Below, piece after piece: positions 32,237-41,317 of a stretch of DNA of 64,000 nucleotides. The notes beneath the pieces were generated by a model. The model worked only from the letters and a program-made list of their open reading frames with translations, ran no database searches and was not told where the DNA came from. The stretch is from the NCBI RefSeq assembly GCF_036194065.1, contig NZ_CP108098.1:62001-126000 (forward strand), read 5' to 3'. Source of the DNA: Streptomyces sp. NBC_00239 (GTDB lineage: Bacteria; Actinomycetota; Actinomycetes; Streptomycetales; Streptomycetaceae). Every line of letters begins with the position of its first letter. Position 1 is the stretch's first letter. The translations under genes were made by a program, and so were the position numbers.

Positions 32237-33052
32237 GTGAGCACGATCGTCAGACAACGGAATCTAGAAGCAGCGAAGGGGGGCGACTTCCCGATCGCGC
32301 ACACGCCGGCGGAGGGCTTTGAGCTTCCCAACGGTGAAACCAAGGTATTCGTCGTCGGGATGCTCAAGGGCGGGGTCGGCAAGACCCGCCTCTCGATGCT
32401 CATGGCCTTCTTCCTGGCGATGCTGGGGTTCCGCGTTGTCTTCATCGACGCCGACTCCACCAGCCAGTCCGCCCACCTCTGGAAGACGCGCGTGGAGGGG
32501 CAGGGCCAGAAGCTGCCCTTCGACATGATCCCCTACCCCCTCGACGACCTGGACCGCAAGATCGACGAGTACCGGAGTCGCGGAGACGTTGACTACGTCA
32601 TCTGCGATATCGGGGGAGGCAATACGAACGCCTTCATGGCGGCAGTCCGTCGGGCTAGGAAGCTCATCATCCCCATCGGGGCGGACCAGTCTGAAGTCGA
32701 CCGCCTCAACCCGACGCGCATGGCCGCACAGGGCGCGTCGACCATGAGCACCGTCGGCGGCTGCGAGATCTACGTGGCATTCAACAAGATCGACCGGCGC
32801 CGGAAGAAGAAGTCGAACCAGTTCCGTAGTGTGCTGGAAGGCGAGGCTCAGGAGGGTGGCGCCTACCCGCTGTGCTTCACCGAGATTCCGCAGCTGGCCG
32901 CCTACGCTGATGCCTACGGGCACCTGATCGACGACTTCGACTTTCAGGGGGAGTTCGAGATGCTGGACTACCTCCTGCACGAGACCGGGATCTGGGAGTT
33001 CAAGCGCCTAGTCGAAGAGTTCGAAGACGATGAAGAGAGGGTCGAGGTCTGA
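32237..33052 (+). CDS. parA: ParA-type partition ATPase
   Basis: From the GTG at 32237 (AGGGAG upstream), 271 residues. The deviant Walker A KGGVGKT is at residues 44-50, and FIDADSTSQSAHLW follows as the Walker A' strand. VICDIGGGN supplies the Walker B-like Asp. Such ATPases form ATP-dependent dimers on DNA and, with a centromere-binding partner, move plasmid copies apart. A basic stretch NKIDRRRKKKSNQF near residues 188-201 could bind DNA. There is no N-terminal helix-turn-helix, so repression would come from the partner. The stop overlaps the next ATG by one base (TGATG). Confidence 0.85.
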   Translation: MSTIVRQRNLEAAKGGDFPIAHTPAEGFELPNGETKVFVVGMLKGGVGKTRLSMLMAFFLAMLGFRVVFIDADSTSQSAHLWKTRVEGQGQKLPFDMIPYPLDDLDRKIDEYRSRGDVDYVICDIGGGNTNAFMAAVRRARKLIIPIGADQSEVDRLNPTRMAAQGASTMSTVGGCEIYVAFNKIDRRRKKKSNQFRSVLEGEAQEGGAYPLCFTEIPQLAAYADAYGHLIDDFDFQGEFEMLDYLLHETGIWEFKRLVEEFEDDEERVEV

Positions 33053-34014
33053 TGTCCAAGCAGGCCCCAGCCGCCGAGTCAGGGCAGCGACGACGGCGGC
33101 GTGTTCAGCCTCAGGTGGCTGCTCCCCTCCCCGGCGGTGTACCGGAGTTGACTCCGGAGAACATCCACAACACAGCAGGAACTGGCGTACCCGTACCCGA
33201 TGACTCCGCGGCAATGTCCCCGTCGGAGGTCGGCACGCAGACGCCTGTTGACGCACCGCAGGCTGATGACACTGCAACAGCGAGCACTGCCGGAGCGGCT
33301 CTTCCTGCGCAGGCCTCACCGAAGGGCACCGCTGGCAGCCAGCCTGCGGCGCTTGAAGGGACGGTCGTTCCGAATGACCCGGCGGAACAGTTGGACTTCT
33401 ACGAGGCCCAGGTCTTCGCGGCTCGTCGAGACCTGATCGCCGATGTCCATCGGTACGAGGACCGGCTTCAGAAGCCCCTCCACGGCATCAAGTCCAACAA
33501 GCTCTGGCAAACCAAGGTGGCTGGCGACGGCAAGCCGTTCAGGTCCTGGTCGCAGTATGTCGAGGAGCGATTGCCGGACATCTCGCTGGCAACGGCTGAC
33601 CGGATCATCGTGCACGTGCCGATCGAGCGGGCGCTGGGCACCAGGACATCGGTACGTCAGGACGAAGTCCTCTGGCCCATCTTCCGTGATCGCGGGGCGT
33701 CTGCGGTTCTTGAGACCTGGAACAAGGCGATGGAGCTTGGTCGCCCCACCCCTGAGAATCTGCGGATCGCCCGTGACCAGCTCGGGTTCGGGAAGGACGA
33801 GAAGCTGGAACTGGCGACGCCAGCACGGGCCGAGCTCGGGTCACCGGTGCAGAGGGCAGAGAAGCAACTGACGCAGCTGAAGAAGCTCCCCCTCGGTTCC
33901 ATCCGCTCCTCGGCACCCGACGAAGCCAAGCGCTTGGCCGGCGAACTGCGTTCTCTGGCCGACCAGCTCGAATCCGACGTCGAGACGCCGTCTGAGAATG
34001 GCAGCACCGTGTAG
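33052..34014 (+). CDS. ParB-like partition partner (centromere-binding candidate)
   Basis: 320 residues. The first 110 are low-complexity (Pro, Ala, Thr). The central part (residues 116-215) is helical and basic, with WQTKVAGDGKPFRSWSQYVEERLPDISLATADRIIVHV, where ISLATADRIIVH could be a recognition helix. No standard ParB nuclease box is seen, so it is an unusual or plasmid-specific type. Coupling to parA and the palindromes on both sides make it the likely centromere-binding protein. Function is inferred from context. Confidence 0.6.
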   Translation: MSKQAPAAESGQRRRRRVQPQVAAPLPGGVPELTPENIHNTAGTGVPVPDDSAAMSPSEVGTQTPVDAPQADDTATASTAGAALPAQASPKGTAGSQPAALEGTVVPNDPAEQLDFYEAQVFAARRDLIADVHRYEDRLQKPLHGIKSNKLWQTKVAGDGKPFRSWSQYVEERLPDISLATADRIIVHVPIERALGTRTSVRQDEVLWPIFRDRGASAVLETWNKAMELGRPTPENLRIARDQLGFGKDEKLELATPARAELGSPVQRAEKQLTQLKKLPLGSIRSSAPDEAKRLAGELRSLADQLESDVETPSENGSTV

Positions 34015-34017
34015 CCG

Positions 34018-34039
34018 TTCTCCTCACACTGTGAGGAGA
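34018..34039. repeat. candidate centromere/operator palindrome, copy 2
   Basis: TTCTCCTCACA, then C, then TGTGAGGAGA; it matches the site at 32088-32110 except for the central base (C for G) and the final base of the right arm. It begins 4 bases after the ParB-like stop. It might also act as a hairpin terminator, but identity to the upstream site favours protein binding. Confidence 0.7.
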
Positions 34040-34259
34040 CATCAGCCCCTGGTTTCCGCAGGATGGAGCCAGGGGCCTCGTCTTGCCCCTGGTACGGACC
34101 CGTTATCTCGTCCCGCGTATCTCGTGTGTCACTTCAGCGCCTCTTCGTCGTAGGTTGGCTCTTGTCGTTCGAAAGATCAGCGGACGGGGGCGCCACGCTT
34201 TACGCCCCCCAGCTCCGGGGCTGGAACGACGACTCGGCACAGTCTGGAGGAGGCGTCAG

Positions 34260-35597
34260 GTGGGGAATCTGGACGGGGTAGCAGCGCCCGTCGCGGCAGT
34301 GAGCCTTGTTCTTTTGATCATCGTGTCCGCTCTCGCTCTGCGCGGGGCCCGAACAAAGCGAACTGCGCCCTCCGGACCCGCTGAACGAGCCGAGCGTTCC
34401 AAAGCACGCCGCGACGCTTGGCGGCGCGGTCTGAGCATCACGGCCTTGGGCGCCGGTTGCGTGATGCTCTTCGCCATCGCCGGCACTGCGGGCTGGCTCA
34501 GCTTCGCCGCCCAGCGCGGGTACGCGTTCTCCCGCAATGGCCAGAACTGGGACGCGGCCACCGGCTTCGCGTTGCTGCTCGACGCGGGAACCCTCGGCCT
34601 GAGCCTCTTCCGATTCTTCGAAGCCCTGACTTTGCGGTCGAGCGCCCTGACACGCCTGCTCCTCGTGGCGTTCGTGGGCGCTTCGGCTCAGATGAACTAC
34701 CTGCACGCGCCGGCCAGCGAGAGCGGCGTTGTGGACTTCGGAAGCCGATTCGTCGCCGTCATCCCTCCCTTGGTGTACGCGGTGCTCCTTGAGATGCTCC
34801 TGTTCAAGGTCGAGCAGGTCATCATGGGAAAGAGACCGAAGCGACGCAAGGACCGCGAGCGCGGCTACAGCTTGCTCCTCTGGATCCCGTTCGTCGGATA
34901 CCCCCGCGAGATGTGGAAGGCGTGGCGTCAGGACCTGCACCGGACACTGGAAAACGTACGAGCCCCTGGATCGCTGAAGCCCCCTATAACTCAGCAGGTC
35001 TCCTCCCCGGCGCGAAGCGAAACCGAGCGGGCCGCTCCTCATCATGCGCAGCCGGAACTTCCCACACCGCGACGAGAGGTCTCGCCGCTTCCGGAGCCCG
35101 GTGAGCTCGTACATGCAGAGCCACCCACGTTGACCCCCAGCACGACTTCGAACCCTGCCATTTCGCATACTTCTGGCGGGACAGCGGCTTCCGAGCGGCT
35201 GACTCGACCTCTCCAGACGACTCCGACGTCGGATCAGGTAGCTCCTAAGAGGCCGTCACTCAAGCACCAGCTCTTCGAAGGCCTGGTGCAAGAGATGCGC
35301 AGCGGCGTATGGGACGCGGTCTCGGAGGACCCGATAGCGAGGACTGCTGCTTGGGTCCGAGTCAATGAGCGGCTTGGTCAGGAACGCGGCGAAGAGACGT
35401 TGCTCGCCTACAACTCTGCCCGCAACGCATTCCGCGACCTGACAGCAGACCTGCAAGCGGCGGCGGTAGCGATTCGTTCGGAACTACGCGACGCTGCTGT
35501 ACACCAGCGTCCGATCGAGGGCCCGGCTGCTGATGCAACGGCGCTACGTGAGCGGAGCGAGGCCGGGAAGGAACAAACAGTGGGCCTGCCTGTTTGA
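34260..35597 (+). CDS. DUF2637 domain membrane protein
   Basis: The GTG at 34260 follows GGAGGAGGCG and gives 445 residues. Five hydrophobic segments lie in the first 190 residues, matching the DUF2637 pattern (LSITALGAGCVMLFAIAGTA, then GWLSFAAQRGYA, TGFALLLDAGTLGLSLFRFF). A Pro/Ser/Thr-rich linker follows, then a C-terminal helical domain (LFEGLVQEMRSGVWDAVSED). The family occurs in actinobacterial plasmids and accessory regions, often near replication or transfer genes. Function is unknown; a membrane link for spread or replication is possible. Confidence 0.75.
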   Translation: MGNLDGVAAPVAAVSLVLLIIVSALALRGARTKRTAPSGPAERAERSKARRDAWRRGLSITALGAGCVMLFAIAGTAGWLSFAAQRGYAFSRNGQNWDAATGFALLLDAGTLGLSLFRFFEALTLRSSALTRLLLVAFVGASAQMNYLHAPASESGVVDFGSRFVAVIPPLVYAVLLEMLLFKVEQVIMGKRPKRRKDRERGYSLLLWIPFVGYPREMWKAWRQDLHRTLENVRAPGSLKPPITQQVSSPARSETERAAPHHAQPELPTPRREVSPLPEPGELVHAEPPTLTPSTTSNPAISHTSGGTAASERLTRPLQTTPTSDQVAPKRPSLKHQLFEGLVQEMRSGVWDAVSEDPIARTAAWVRVNERLGQERGEETLLAYNSARNAFRDLTADLQAAAVAIRSELRDAAVHQRPIEGPAADATALRERSEAGKEQTVGLPV

Positions 35598-35829
35598 CCA
35601 GGCACATCAGCGGCCAGTTCATAGCCGACCGTGAACACCATGCTGCGCGAGCTGAGCTCCGATGACCAGCCACCTGCCAGTCTTCCGGGCTCTGACCCGG
35701 AAGGTTGACCTCCGGCGCCCCGCCCGCCAAGGTCCCGCTGTACGGCGGCTTCGCCCGAGCGGCGGTCACGGAGACCCAAGCCCAGCTGGCGCCGAATGAC
35801 TCTGCGTCCACGGAGATCTGAGCAGGCGA

Positions 35830-36717
35830 TCAGAGAATTCCGTTCCAAGACCACGGCTTCGGACCGGATCGACCGCGCAGGCAGTCGATCCGGTGCTGGG
35901 CCTCACCGATCCATGCCTCGTTGCTGGCCGCGTGCTGGGCCGCGTACGTCGTCATCCGCAGCTCTCGGGCGCCTGCGAGGACGGGATAGCCCTCCCACTC
36001 CGTTACGTCGTACCCGTACATCGCACAGAACTGGGCGTACTCGTGCTCGCTGACCGCGCCTGTGGTCCTCGCGCGCACCGCGGTGGAGACGAGATCCCAC
36101 TCCGGAGGCCCTACGGAGAAGCGCTCCAGGTCCATCATCAGGACGCCGTCGACCGTGCGGACGATGTTGCCCGGCCAGGCGTCACCGTGCACAGCCCGGT
36201 CGGGGAGACCGGCCGGCCGTTCGGCCCAGGCTGCTGCGAGATCGCGGTGCAGGCCGTGCAGCCACTGCCTGTCATCGTCGCGGATCGTGGTGGCCGCTTC
36301 CAGCCGTTCCCTGATCCGGACGAAGGGATCGAGATACCCCAGTTCGATGTCCGGCGTCGGCAGGGAGTGGAGCTGCGCGAGGAGTTGGGCGACCTCCTGC
36401 GCGGAGCCGTGCTCCTGCGGAGGAAGCTCCACCCAGAAGGTCACCGGCCGGCCAGCCGCCTCGACCGGCTGCTCCACGTCGACCAGGCGGACAGCCGGGA
36501 CGTTCTCCTGGGCGAGCCAACGTGCGACGCGCACCTCACGGGCCGCCGCAGCACTCTGTCCTTCCCGGGCGACCCGTACGATCACCCGCTGATGGGGCAG
36601 CCGCCATATCTGGTTCTCGGCCAGGCGCAGAGGTTCCGCTCCGTCGGAGTCGAATCCGGCCGCGGAACATGCCTGCTCCAAGACGTGACGCTCAGGTGCG
36701 TCTGCCGAAGAAGTCAT
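35830..36717 (-). CDS. APH-family phosphotransferase (kinase fold)
   Basis: From the ATG at 36717 the product is 295 residues. The Brenner motif reads VHGDAWPGNIV, near residues 196-206, followed by LMMDLERFSVGPPEWDLV, where Asp is the metal-binding residue. The fold phosphorylates small hydroxylated molecules such as aminoglycosides, choline or homoserine. The N-terminal lobe (LAENQIWRLPHQRVIVRV) has the nucleotide-binding strands. The start overlaps the stop of the XRE regulator (ATGA). Resistance is possible, but coupling to a regulator suggests a regulatory or metabolic kinase. The substrate is unknown. Confidence 0.8.
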   Translation of the reverse strand: MTSSADAPERHVLEQACSAAGFDSDGAEPLRLAENQIWRLPHQRVIVRVAREGQSAAAAREVRVARWLAQENVPAVRLVDVEQPVEAAGRPVTFWVELPPQEHGSAQEVAQLLAQLHSLPTPDIELGYLDPFVRIRERLEAATTIRDDDRQWLHGLHRDLAAAWAERPAGLPDRAVHGDAWPGNIVRTVDGVLMMDLERFSVGPPEWDLVSTAVRARTTGAVSEHEYAQFCAMYGYDVTEWEGYPVLAGARELRMTTYAAQHAASNEAWIGEAQHRIDCLRGRSGPKPWSWNGIL

Positions 36718-38117
36718 GCGGAAACAGTAGCGGCGATCCGATCCCGCAGCGCCGAAGCCTCCTGAATCGTCCGGTGCTTCGAAGCGAAGCGGCCGAGCTG
36801 CCGCAGGTCGTCGGCAGCTCGCCGGGAGGTGAGTCGGCCAACCTCGTCCAGGGCGTCGTGGCCGAGCGCCGCCGCCTGGCGAGGGTCGCCCTTGGCCATG
36901 AGCAGGGAAGCCAGCTTGGTCCGCGAGATCGCGCGGGACCGCTTGTAGGCGTCCGTGTGTCCCTTCACCGCTGTGTCGAATCGCCGGGCCGCCCGGCCCG
37001 GGTCCTGCCCGGCCAGGATCGCGAGGTCGAACAGGGCGTGAGCCGTGTCCCCGTTGTGCTGCGCCTCGTCGTAGTAGGCCATCCACGGCGAGTCTTCGGC
37101 GGGCCGGGCCCGGGTGAACGCTTCATCCGCGGCGCCGACGGCCGCCATCGTGTCGCGGACGTTGCCCATCTTCCCGAAGGCTCTGGCCCTCGCCGTGTGA
37201 AGCATCGCCTGCTCGGTCGGCGTCAGACGGTCGGAACGTACGAGCCCCTTCTCGGCGTAGGTGAGGCCGTCATCGGGCGCTCCGATCCATACGGCTTGCC
37301 GCGCGAGGAACGAGTACGTCTTGGCCCGCAGATGCCAGTCTCCGGCCTCCTCGGCGCAGTCCGCTGCAAATCGGAACGTCTGGGTGGCTTCATCGTGGTG
37401 GTAGGCGTCGAAGGCAGAGGCGCCGACCACGATGCCGAGTCGCGATACGGCGGCGAACAGCTCGGTTCGTAGGTATTCGGGGAACTGGGCTTGCAGCAGG
37501 CCGGCCGACCACTGCATCGCGCGGGCGGCCACATCACGCACGACGCCACCGCCGCCCAGCTCATTGTCCATGCCGCTGATGGCGGTGGCCACGGCCAGGA
37601 CCTGGTCGATGTGGGTCGGGTTGACATTTGTCGGGAGAGACAGCTCGGCGGGCGCGAAGACGTCGGTGAAGTTTAGAGGGGCTATGGCGGCGAGGCCGCC
37701 GATTTGGAGGAACGAGCGTCGAATCACGGGCTCATGGCTCCCAGGGCGAAGAGTTGGTTCGTCTCTGCCCAGGATGCGGCCTGTCGGCGCATGACCGTGC
37801 CCCTCCGCCCTGCGCGTGGAAGCCTTATCGGCATCAGCCCGGCTTTTATCGGCATCACGGTTACCGAAGGCCATCGGCCACGCCCGGTCAAGGAGCCCTC
37901 CCGTGCGAAGGACATCATCGAGCCGCTGAACCACGTCGCGACGACAGCTCGGGTACTTGCCCTTCTCAATCGACAAGATCATGTCGTCGCTGACCTGCAC
38001 TAACCGCCCCAGCTCCTTGGCTGACAGCCCTTGCTCCAGGCGCAGTCTGCGCAGCTCGTTCCCGAACCACTCCTGCGGGGATGCCCCCGGATCGAGCTGC
38101 TTCATTGGCTGCGGCAT
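36714..38117 (-). CDS. XRE-type regulator with TPR-like C-terminus
   Basis: 467 residues. The N-terminal helix-turn-helix (FGNELRRLRLEQGLSAKELGRLVQVSDDMILSIEKGKYPS, residues 18-57) is of the XRE type. A linker and a hydrophobic patch (RRSFLQIGGLAAIAPLNF) are followed by about 300 residues of helix pairs (LRAKTYSFLARQAVWIGAPD, ADEAFTRARPAED) resembling tetratricopeptide repeats. Streptomyces has many such regulators, which control development or specialised metabolism. It is divergent from the HATPase gene at 38281 and coupled to the kinase gene. Confidence 0.75.
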   Translation of the reverse strand: MPQPMKQLDPGASPQEWFGNELRRLRLEQGLSAKELGRLVQVSDDMILSIEKGKYPSCRRDVVQRLDDVLRTGGLLDRAWPMAFGNRDADKSRADADKASTRRAEGHGHAPTGRILGRDEPTLRPGSHEPVIRRSFLQIGGLAAIAPLNFTDVFAPAELSLPTNVNPTHIDQVLAVATAISGMDNELGGGGVVRDVAARAMQWSAGLLQAQFPEYLRTELFAAVSRLGIVVGASAFDAYHHDEATQTFRFAADCAEEAGDWHLRAKTYSFLARQAVWIGAPDDGLTYAEKGLVRSDRLTPTEQAMLHTARARAFGKMGNVRDTMAAVGAADEAFTRARPAEDSPWMAYYDEAQHNGDTAHALFDLAILAGQDPGRAARRFDTAVKGHTDAYKRSRAISRTKLASLLMAKGDPRQAAALGHDALDEVGRLTSRRAADDLRQLGRFASKHRTIQEASALRDRIAATVSA

Positions 38118-38280
38118 GTTCTGCCCCCGAAGTCGTTGATGCCGAACTCTTCACCTCTCGGCATCAGGCTCTGCACGTTCTCGGTGCGCTCTGCCTAAAT
38201 GGTTGCTGATCGGTTCTAGTCCAGTACACACCGCAACCCACCCCTGCTGAAGGGGTTCTGGCAGAACGGAGGAAGCAGCG

Positions 38281-38754
38281 ATGGAACTACTCCTAGACAC
38301 CCGCGAGCGGGCCGCTTCTGTTCGAACCACGTCCAGGAGCGTGGACGGTCAACTCGACATGAGTTTCAATGTCCGGGCTGAGGACCTGGGAACGGTGCGG
38401 GACATCGTCGCAGCGCACCTTTGCTGGTGGCACGTCGAGGAGAGCACCGCGTTCCGCATGCTGACCGTGGTCAACGAACTTCTCACCAACGTCTTGCAGC
38501 ACACCCCAGCGGATGCCGACGGGTGCCGGATGGCCAGTCTGCTCCTCCAGAAGGTGGCGGACGGCGTCACCGCCATCGTCCGCGACCAGGATCCCTGCCC
38601 CCCTGTGTACTCGTCACCGGACCCCCTGGCCGAGGAGGGGCGCGGGCTGATGCTGCTGCGGGCCCTGGCCGACGACACGTCCGTCTCCGTGACCCCAGCT
38701 GGCAAGGACGTGTGGGTCTTCATAGAGACCCCGGAAGCGACCGAGCACTTCTAG
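38281..38754 (+). CDS. HATPase-family protein (anti-sigma/RsbW-like)
   Basis: The ATG at 38281 follows GGAGGAAGCAG and gives 157 residues. The N-box reads VVNELLTNVLQHT (about residues 63-75), the G1 box VRDQDP, and the G2 box GRGLMLLRAL (about 120-129), as in the histidine kinase-like ATPase domain of anti-sigma factors and Streptomyces regulators. There is no histidine phosphoacceptor or membrane segment. It heads a run of small genes, and is divergent from the XRE regulator, so it may sequester a partner there. Confidence 0.8.
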   Translation: MELLLDTRERAASVRTTSRSVDGQLDMSFNVRAEDLGTVRDIVAAHLCWWHVEESTAFRMLTVVNELLTNVLQHTPADADGCRMASLLLQKVADGVTAIVRDQDPCPPVYSSPDPLAEEGRGLMLLRALADDTSVSVTPAGKDVWVFIETPEATEHF

Positions 38755-38792
38755 CCCCCCCACGGCCGGCTTGGCCCTCTCCAGGAGTTCCG

Positions 38793-39245
38793 ATGTCCCT
38801 CACCGTTCTGGTTCCGGAGAACGACGTGCTTCCTCCGCCAGCCGACGAGCCCAGCACACCGCAGTGGACCCCTCCACTCGATGCAGAGGGCTTGAGGTTC
38901 GTCCTGGAACGGATCGAGAAGTGGAAGCCGCTCGATGTGGAGGCGGTCTTTGACGACCTCGATACGGCGATCGGCAACCAGCCGCCGCCCGTCGCGACGA
39001 CCGGCGCCCTGGTCGACCGCCTGCGCGGCCACTTGAAGCAGCTCAGCGATATCGCTGTCGCGGACGAGCGGTACCCGCCCACCGCGGAGATGGTCCAGCT
39101 CGTTGCACGCGGGGTCCCCGTGCGGGACGAGCGCACGCCGGCCGACTACCGGCAGGCCGTCGGCCTCGCTCGTCGTCTGGCTTTCGTGACCTCCGACTTG
39201 GTCGAAGAGCTGATCGAAGCGCGGTACATCAAGGGGGCGGAGTGA
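38793..39245 (+). CDS. DUF6415-like protein
   Basis: 150 residues from the ATG at 38793 (CAGGAG upstream). The helical middle (DRLRGHLKQLSDIAVADERYP, then YRQAVGLARRLAFVTSDLVEELIEARY) resembles DUF6415 proteins, which often accompany natural product clusters in Streptomyces. No catalytic residue is visible. The stop overlaps the next start. The family call is tentative. Confidence 0.55.
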   Translation: MSLTVLVPENDVLPPPADEPSTPQWTPPLDAEGLRFVLERIEKWKPLDVEAVFDDLDTAIGNQPPPVATTGALVDRLRGHLKQLSDIAVADERYPPTAEMVQLVARGVPVRDERTPADYRQAVGLARRLAFVTSDLVEELIEARYIKGAE

Positions 39246-39718
39246 TGCACGACCCCAGTTCCGCCCGGCACCCGGCCGTGACCGCCACGGCGATAGCCCT
39301 CCCGCAAGACGCGTACGACTTCGAGTTCTACGAGCGGCGGATCTCCGATTCCTGGCTCCTGGAGAAGAGCGTCGCTGTGCGCACCATGCGGATGCCGTTC
39401 CTCGCGGTTCCCGTCGGGGGCACGAGGCGCGGCGGGGACTACCCGGTGTCGTGTCTGTGCTTCGGGCTCGCGGTCCATGACCTTCTTCTTGAGCAGCCAG
39501 GCTTCCCTGACCTGCGCGTCCGGTGGTCGCCCTACCCGGAGACCTGCTTCGTTGTCGAGTGGGGAGAGAGATCACCGACGCTCTGGGGCGACCGAGACGC
39601 CACCACCCTGGGGCGCTTCTACGGCTACAGCGAAGCAGCCATCGCCGCCTTCATAGCGCGGCACCACAAGACTCCCTCTTCGGCCGTGCCCGAACCGTGT
39701 TCCCCCACGGCACCGTAG
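39242..39718 (+). CDS. DUF6302-like protein
   Basis: 158 residues from a GTG overlapping the previous stop (ATG one codon on is also possible). It has the pattern VRMPFLAVPVGGTRRGGDYP and FPDLRVRWSPYPETCFVVEWGERSP, then a GRFYGYSEAAIAAF segment, which I associate with DUF6302. Members usually sit beside small regulators in Streptomyces. The function is unknown. Confidence 0.6.
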   Translation: MMHDPSSARHPAVTATAIALPQDAYDFEFYERRISDSWLLEKSVAVRTMRMPFLAVPVGGTRRGGDYPVSCLCFGLAVHDLLLEQPGFPDLRVRWSPYPETCFVVEWGERSPTLWGDRDATTLGRFYGYSEAAIAAFIARHHKTPSSAVPEPCSPTAP

Positions 39719-39762
39719 CTCGCCGAAGAGGGCCCAACTTCCCGCCCGAGAGGACGAGCACC

Positions 39763-39984
39763 ATGTGTGCGCACAACCCGCCGTGCCCCACGGCTGAGGC
39801 TCCCGACAGGGAGGCCGCGCGGCCCCTCGCGCATCGGCCCGAGCAGGGCTGGAGCCTGCTGTGTAACGGCGTCCTGTTCTTCGAGGACACAGGCGAACTG
39901 CTGCCCGACGGCCGGATCATCGCCCCGCATCGACCGCTCACCACGGCGGCGCGCGGAGGCTGCAAGGCCACGGTCCTCACCTAG
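39763..39984 (+). CDS. DUF5999 family protein
   Basis: 73 residues from the ATG at 39763 (AGAGGACGAG upstream). The sequence MCAHNPPCPTAEAPDREAAR, then WSLLCNGVLFFEDTGELLPDG, is typical of DUF5999, a very short conserved actinobacterial family of unknown function. Cys2, Cys8 and Cys34 are conserved positions that may bind a metal. Confidence 0.75.
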   Translation: MCAHNPPCPTAEAPDREAARPLAHRPEQGWSLLCNGVLFFEDTGELLPDGRIIAPHRPLTTAARGGCKATVLT

Positions 39985-40038
39985 CAGTCCGGCTTCGCAT
40001 CACACCCGCCCTCGACCTGCCCTGACCTGGAGACCTGC

Positions 40039-40674
40039 GTGAATCCCGTCCAAGCCCCGGCCGTCGCTCTCCGGGAAGGCCGGTTCCCCGACCACCCGAC
40101 GATCGTCGTCACCGCCAGCGGGCTTCAGTACGACGGCGGCCACCGCGACGATCAGGCCGACCCGGACTTTCAGGTGCTGTGGGAACACTGGGGCGGTACC
40201 GGCGACGGTATACCGCTGTACGGCGAGTTCGACCCGGAGATCCAGCGGCAGGCCGCCGACCGGCTGCTGTGCGCCTACTGCCTCAAGAGGCCCGAGCGCT
40301 TGCCCGGCGAGGGCATGCTGTGGCTCCTGCGGGCGGAGGCCGGCGAACGCTCCTGGCCGGCCGACATAGAGACGACGACCCCACCGATCTGCGATCTGCA
40401 CGCACGGCTCGCTCTCCAGCGGTGCGCGACCCTGCGCCGCGGCTACCTCGCGGTCCGCGTCAGCGAGGTCGAGCGTGTCGGGGTCCTCGGCACCGTCTTC
40501 ACGGGAGGAGGTCCGAACGGTCCTGACGAACTCGTCCGCTTCACCGAAACTGACCGCCTGCCCTACGTCCTTGCCCGGTATCTCGTCCTTGGACTTCGCG
40601 GAGCCGAACCGGACCCCACCTTGCATCCGGCTCTGGCTCCGCCTTCCGACCTCCTGCTCATGGAGACGCCGTGA
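40039..40674 (+). CDS. hypothetical protein with CxxC motif, 211 aa
   Basis: From a GTG (CTGGAGACC upstream). It contains LLCAYCLKRPERLPGEGMLW near residue 75 and a later CDLHARLALQRC, giving a Cys4/His zinc-like site. The rest is mixed. The stop overlaps the next gene's GTG by 4 bases. It belongs to the small-gene run downstream of the HATPase. No family is recognised. Confidence 0.6.
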   Translation: MNPVQAPAVALREGRFPDHPTIVVTASGLQYDGGHRDDQADPDFQVLWEHWGGTGDGIPLYGEFDPEIQRQAADRLLCAYCLKRPERLPGEGMLWLLRAEAGERSWPADIETTTPPICDLHARLALQRCATLRRGYLAVRVSEVERVGVLGTVFTGGGPNGPDELVRFTETDRLPYVLARYLVLGLRGAEPDPTLHPALAPPSDLLLMETP

Positions 40675-41099
40675 CGCCGCTCCCGCCGCCCGACCCTGGG
40701 TTCATCTCGGGAATCGCGATCGACACCCGCTTCACCGCGAGTGGGACACCGGTCGTCACCCTGTACCCCCCGCATGCCCACGCGCTGAACGCCGGCGTGG
40801 GGAGCGCCATGCTGGCCATCGCTTCCCGTCTCGGCCTGCGCTACGGCCGACACCTTCCGAGGACCGGCGAGTACATCTACGACCTGTACGAGGGCTGGTT
40901 CCTGGACTACGGCCACCCCCGGGACGTCTTGCACTTCACGCCCGATTTCCTGTGGCCGCACGTGGTTCGGGGGGCCGGCGGGGCCGTGGTGGCCGTCAGC
41001 CTGGAGCACGAACCGCGGCCCGTCGAAGACGAACGCATCCTGACGGGTCGGCTTGCCCTGAGGCGGAGGGCCCCGCGGACCTGGCGGCCGGCGCGGTGA
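40671..41099 (+). CDS. hypothetical protein, 142 aa
   Basis: From a GTG coupled to the previous gene. The protein starts with a Pro-rich segment and has a mixed central part (FTASGTPVVTLYPPHAHALN, then YDLYEGWFLDYGHPRDVLHF). Spacing of aromatic and charged residues suggests a small globular fold. No family is recognised. It is the last gene before the lanthipeptide cluster; a strong hairpin follows. Confidence 0.55.
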   Translation: MTPLPPPDPGFISGIAIDTRFTASGTPVVTLYPPHAHALNAGVGSAMLAIASRLGLRYGRHLPRTGEYIYDLYEGWFLDYGHPRDVLHFTPDFLWPHVVRGAGGAVVAVSLEHEPRPVEDERILTGRLALRRRAPRTWRPAR

Positions 41100-41238
41100 A
41101 GCATCTCCACTTCCGTAGAAGGGTTCCGGCCGATCTCCAGGGCTATCGCGCCCCGCCGCCAATACCCCGGCCGCGGGGGCGGCGGCCTGGCTAGCGTCAC
41201 CGCACACCGTCCTGCGCGGCACGAAGTTCTCTCAGTAC

Positions 41239-41282
41239 GGCGCCCGTCCGGCACACCCCGCCAGGTGTGCCGGACGGGCGCC
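41239..41282 (+). terminator. strong 19-bp hairpin upstream of lanthipeptide operon
   Basis: Perfect arms GGCGCCCGTCCGGCACACC (41239-41257) and GGTGTGCCGGACGGGCGCC (41264-41282) enclose a 6-base loop. It lies 140 bases after the preceding gene and 36 bases before the methyltransferase start, so it probably isolates the cluster from upstream transcription. Confidence 0.8.
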
Positions 41283-41317
41283 TCGCAGCTCGACTACGAC
41301 AAGGAACAGGTACCCGG

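Noticed and set aside
35631..35708. A 25-residue peptide gene downstream of the DUF2637 gene
   Set aside because: It has a GTG start but no ribosome site and no known precursor motif; too short to support.
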